Source: Deltaproteobacteria bacterium (GTDB taxonomy: Bacteria > Desulfobacterota > Binatia > UBA9968 > CAXXLF01). Taken from it: a DNA stretch of 7,022 nt. Shown in pieces: positions 6,223-7,022 of the stretch. A model generated the notes under the pieces. It made no database searches. It was not told the DNA's origin and was given only the letters and a program-made list of their open reading frames with translations. Numbering within the stretch: position 1 is the first letter of the stretch; every line of letters begins with the position of its first letter. The position numbers and the translations under genes were made by a program. Location: positions 1 through 7,022 of the forward strand of contig JACZXR010000114.1 of assembly GCA_022571535.1 (NCBI GenBank), written 5' to 3'.

Positions 6223-6344
6223 AATATGGGCAGTGCCTCCTGTTGAGTCGCACATGCTAGACGGCAGGTGTTCACTCTGGTACCCAAGCCTTATTACTAA
6301 AGCCCCGTTGACTGCTCCCTCGACTTCCTGTTAGCTTGAAAAAA

Positions 6345-7022
6345 ATGGCATCAGTTCGCACTCGTTTTGCTCCCAGTCCTACAGGCTATCTTCACATTGG
6401 CAATGCTAGAACTGCCCTGTTCACCTTTCTCTTCACCCGCCAGCAAAGAGGTCTCTTCATTCTCAGGATCGATGACACCGACCGCAAGCGTTTCGACTCA
6501 GAGTTCCTCGATGATATCCTTGATTCCCTTCGGTGGCTGAACCTTACCTGGGACGAGGGTCCCTATTTCCAAAGCGAGCGACTCGATCTTTATCGCGAAA
6601 AGATCAATGAATTGCTGCAGGCAGACAAGGCCTATCGGTGTTATTGCACTCCTGAAGAACTCGATGCCAAGCGGCAGACGGCACTGGCCGATGGGCGTAA
6701 GCCTGTTTACGACGGGACCTGTAGGACCCTTCGGCCACAGGCCGGTGAGCGAAAGCCCTTTACCGTGCGCTTCAAGGGACCCAAAGAGGGAGAGACAGCC
6801 ATTGAGGACGCCATTAAGGGCAGGATAGTGTTCCAGAACCAGGAGCTGGACGACTTGATACTCGTACGCTCAAATGGCATGCCAACATACAACTTCTGCT
6901 CGGTAGTGGATGACGCCACCATGGGTATCACTCACATTATCCGTGGGGACGACCACCTTACCAACACTCCGCGTCAGGTACTTATTTTCCAGGCACTTGG
7001 CGCTCCAGTCCCTGTCTTTGCC
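6345..7022 (+). CDS. gltX: Glutamyl-tRNA synthetase (GluRS), N-terminal half, cut by window edge
   Basis: This cytoplasmic class Ib enzyme charges tRNA(Glu) with glutamate; the product feeds protein synthesis and, in many bacteria, tetrapyrrole synthesis. The 226 visible residues begin with VRTRFAPSPTGYLHIGNART (4-23), containing the HIGH-type motif as HIGN (17-20), then LRIDDTDRKRF. A zinc-site pattern C99-x-C101 ... Y122-x3-C126 matches the E. coli-type CxC...YxxxC arrangement. The conserved catalytic stretch GMPTYNFCSVVDDATMGITH (178-197) and RGDDHLTNTPRQ (200-211) follow. The KMSKS loop and anticodon domain lie beyond the edge. The ATG is preceded by a run of six A and no clear Shine-Dalgarno; an in-frame TTG three codons earlier is an alternative, but the ATG fits the family's usual N-terminus. 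With glnS adjacent, this is expected, not shown, to be a discriminating GluRS. Confidence 0.96.
   Translation, partial: MASVRTRFAPSPTGYLHIGNARTALFTFLFTRQQRGLFILRIDDTDRKRFDSEFLDDILDSLRWLNLTWDEGPYFQSERLDLYREKINELLQADKAYRCYCTPEELDAKRQTALADGRKPVYDGTCRTLRPQAGERKPFTVRFKGPKEGETAIEDAIKGRIVFQNQELDDLILVRSNGMPTYNFCSVVDDATMGITHIIRGDDHLTNTPRQVLIFQALGAPVPVFA

Larger units (their letters stand above)
5996..6344. other. Divergent glnS-gltX intergenic region
   Basis: This 349-base stretch has no convincing gene. Its left end holds the glnS ribosome-binding site and -10 element. The middle (about 6145-6222) holds a cluster of short inverted repeats. The right end leads into gltX without a strong sigma70 promoter or ribosome-binding site that I can recognise. 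I see no tRNA cloverleaf on either strand. An open frame at 5736-6182 on the plus strand runs antisense through glnS and is judged a shadow. Confidence 0.6.

Noticed and set aside
5996..6344. A tRNA or small RNA gene between glnS and gltX
   Set aside because: No acceptor, anticodon and T-arm combination could be fitted on either strand; fragments resembling a T-loop (GGATTCGG) lack partner stems.
1..7022. CRISPR array, insertion sequence or long direct repeats
   Set aside because: No regularly spaced repeats, transposase motifs or terminal inverted repeats were seen in the window.

Overview
This window appears to come from a Gram-negative bacterium. It carries an OmpP1/FadL-type outer-membrane beta-barrel with a signal peptide, and a standalone glutaminyl-tRNA synthetase (glnS) next to a glutamyl-tRNA synthetase (gltX). 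Base composition looks middling, with the left third more AT-rich than the tRNA-synthetase part. The phylum cannot be fixed from this sequence; an environmental proteobacterial, Nitrospirota-like or NC10-like lineage would all fit.

Layout, left to right. (1) Positions 1-2922, minus strand, form a compact apparent operon read leftwards. It contains a 65-residue excisionase/AlpA-type helix-turn-helix protein (2922-2725), a 582-residue fusion of a LuxD-like acyl-transferase/thioesterase and a SAM-dependent methyltransferase (2658-910), and, 5 bases later, the N-terminal 301 residues of a polytopic 7TM-type sensor protein, probably a histidine kinase, cut by the window edge (904-1). (2) A 90-base divergent promoter region (2923-3012) holds two overlapping face-to-face sigma70-like promoters and small palindromes. 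(3) A FadL-family outer-membrane protein lies at 3013-4371 on the plus strand. It probably carries a one-base frameshift at its very end that adds a 30-residue tail running into glnS. (4) glnS (5995-4307, minus) converges with the FadL gene. (5) A 349-base intergenic region holds the glnS promoter and several inverted repeats. (6) gltX starts at 6345 (plus) and runs off the right edge.

The right half is housekeeping translation. The left half is the interesting part. An enzyme with an acyl-ester-cleaving half and a methyl-transferring half is nearly coupled to a multi-TM sensor with no evident periplasmic domain. A small HTH gene opens the operon, and a fatty-acid-type outer-membrane channel is transcribed divergently from the same promoter region. 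An attractive but unproven reading is a cell-cell signalling module that makes, exchanges and senses a fatty-acid-derived, possibly methylated, molecule. By logic rather than demonstrated homology it resembles PhcB/PhcS of Ralstonia.
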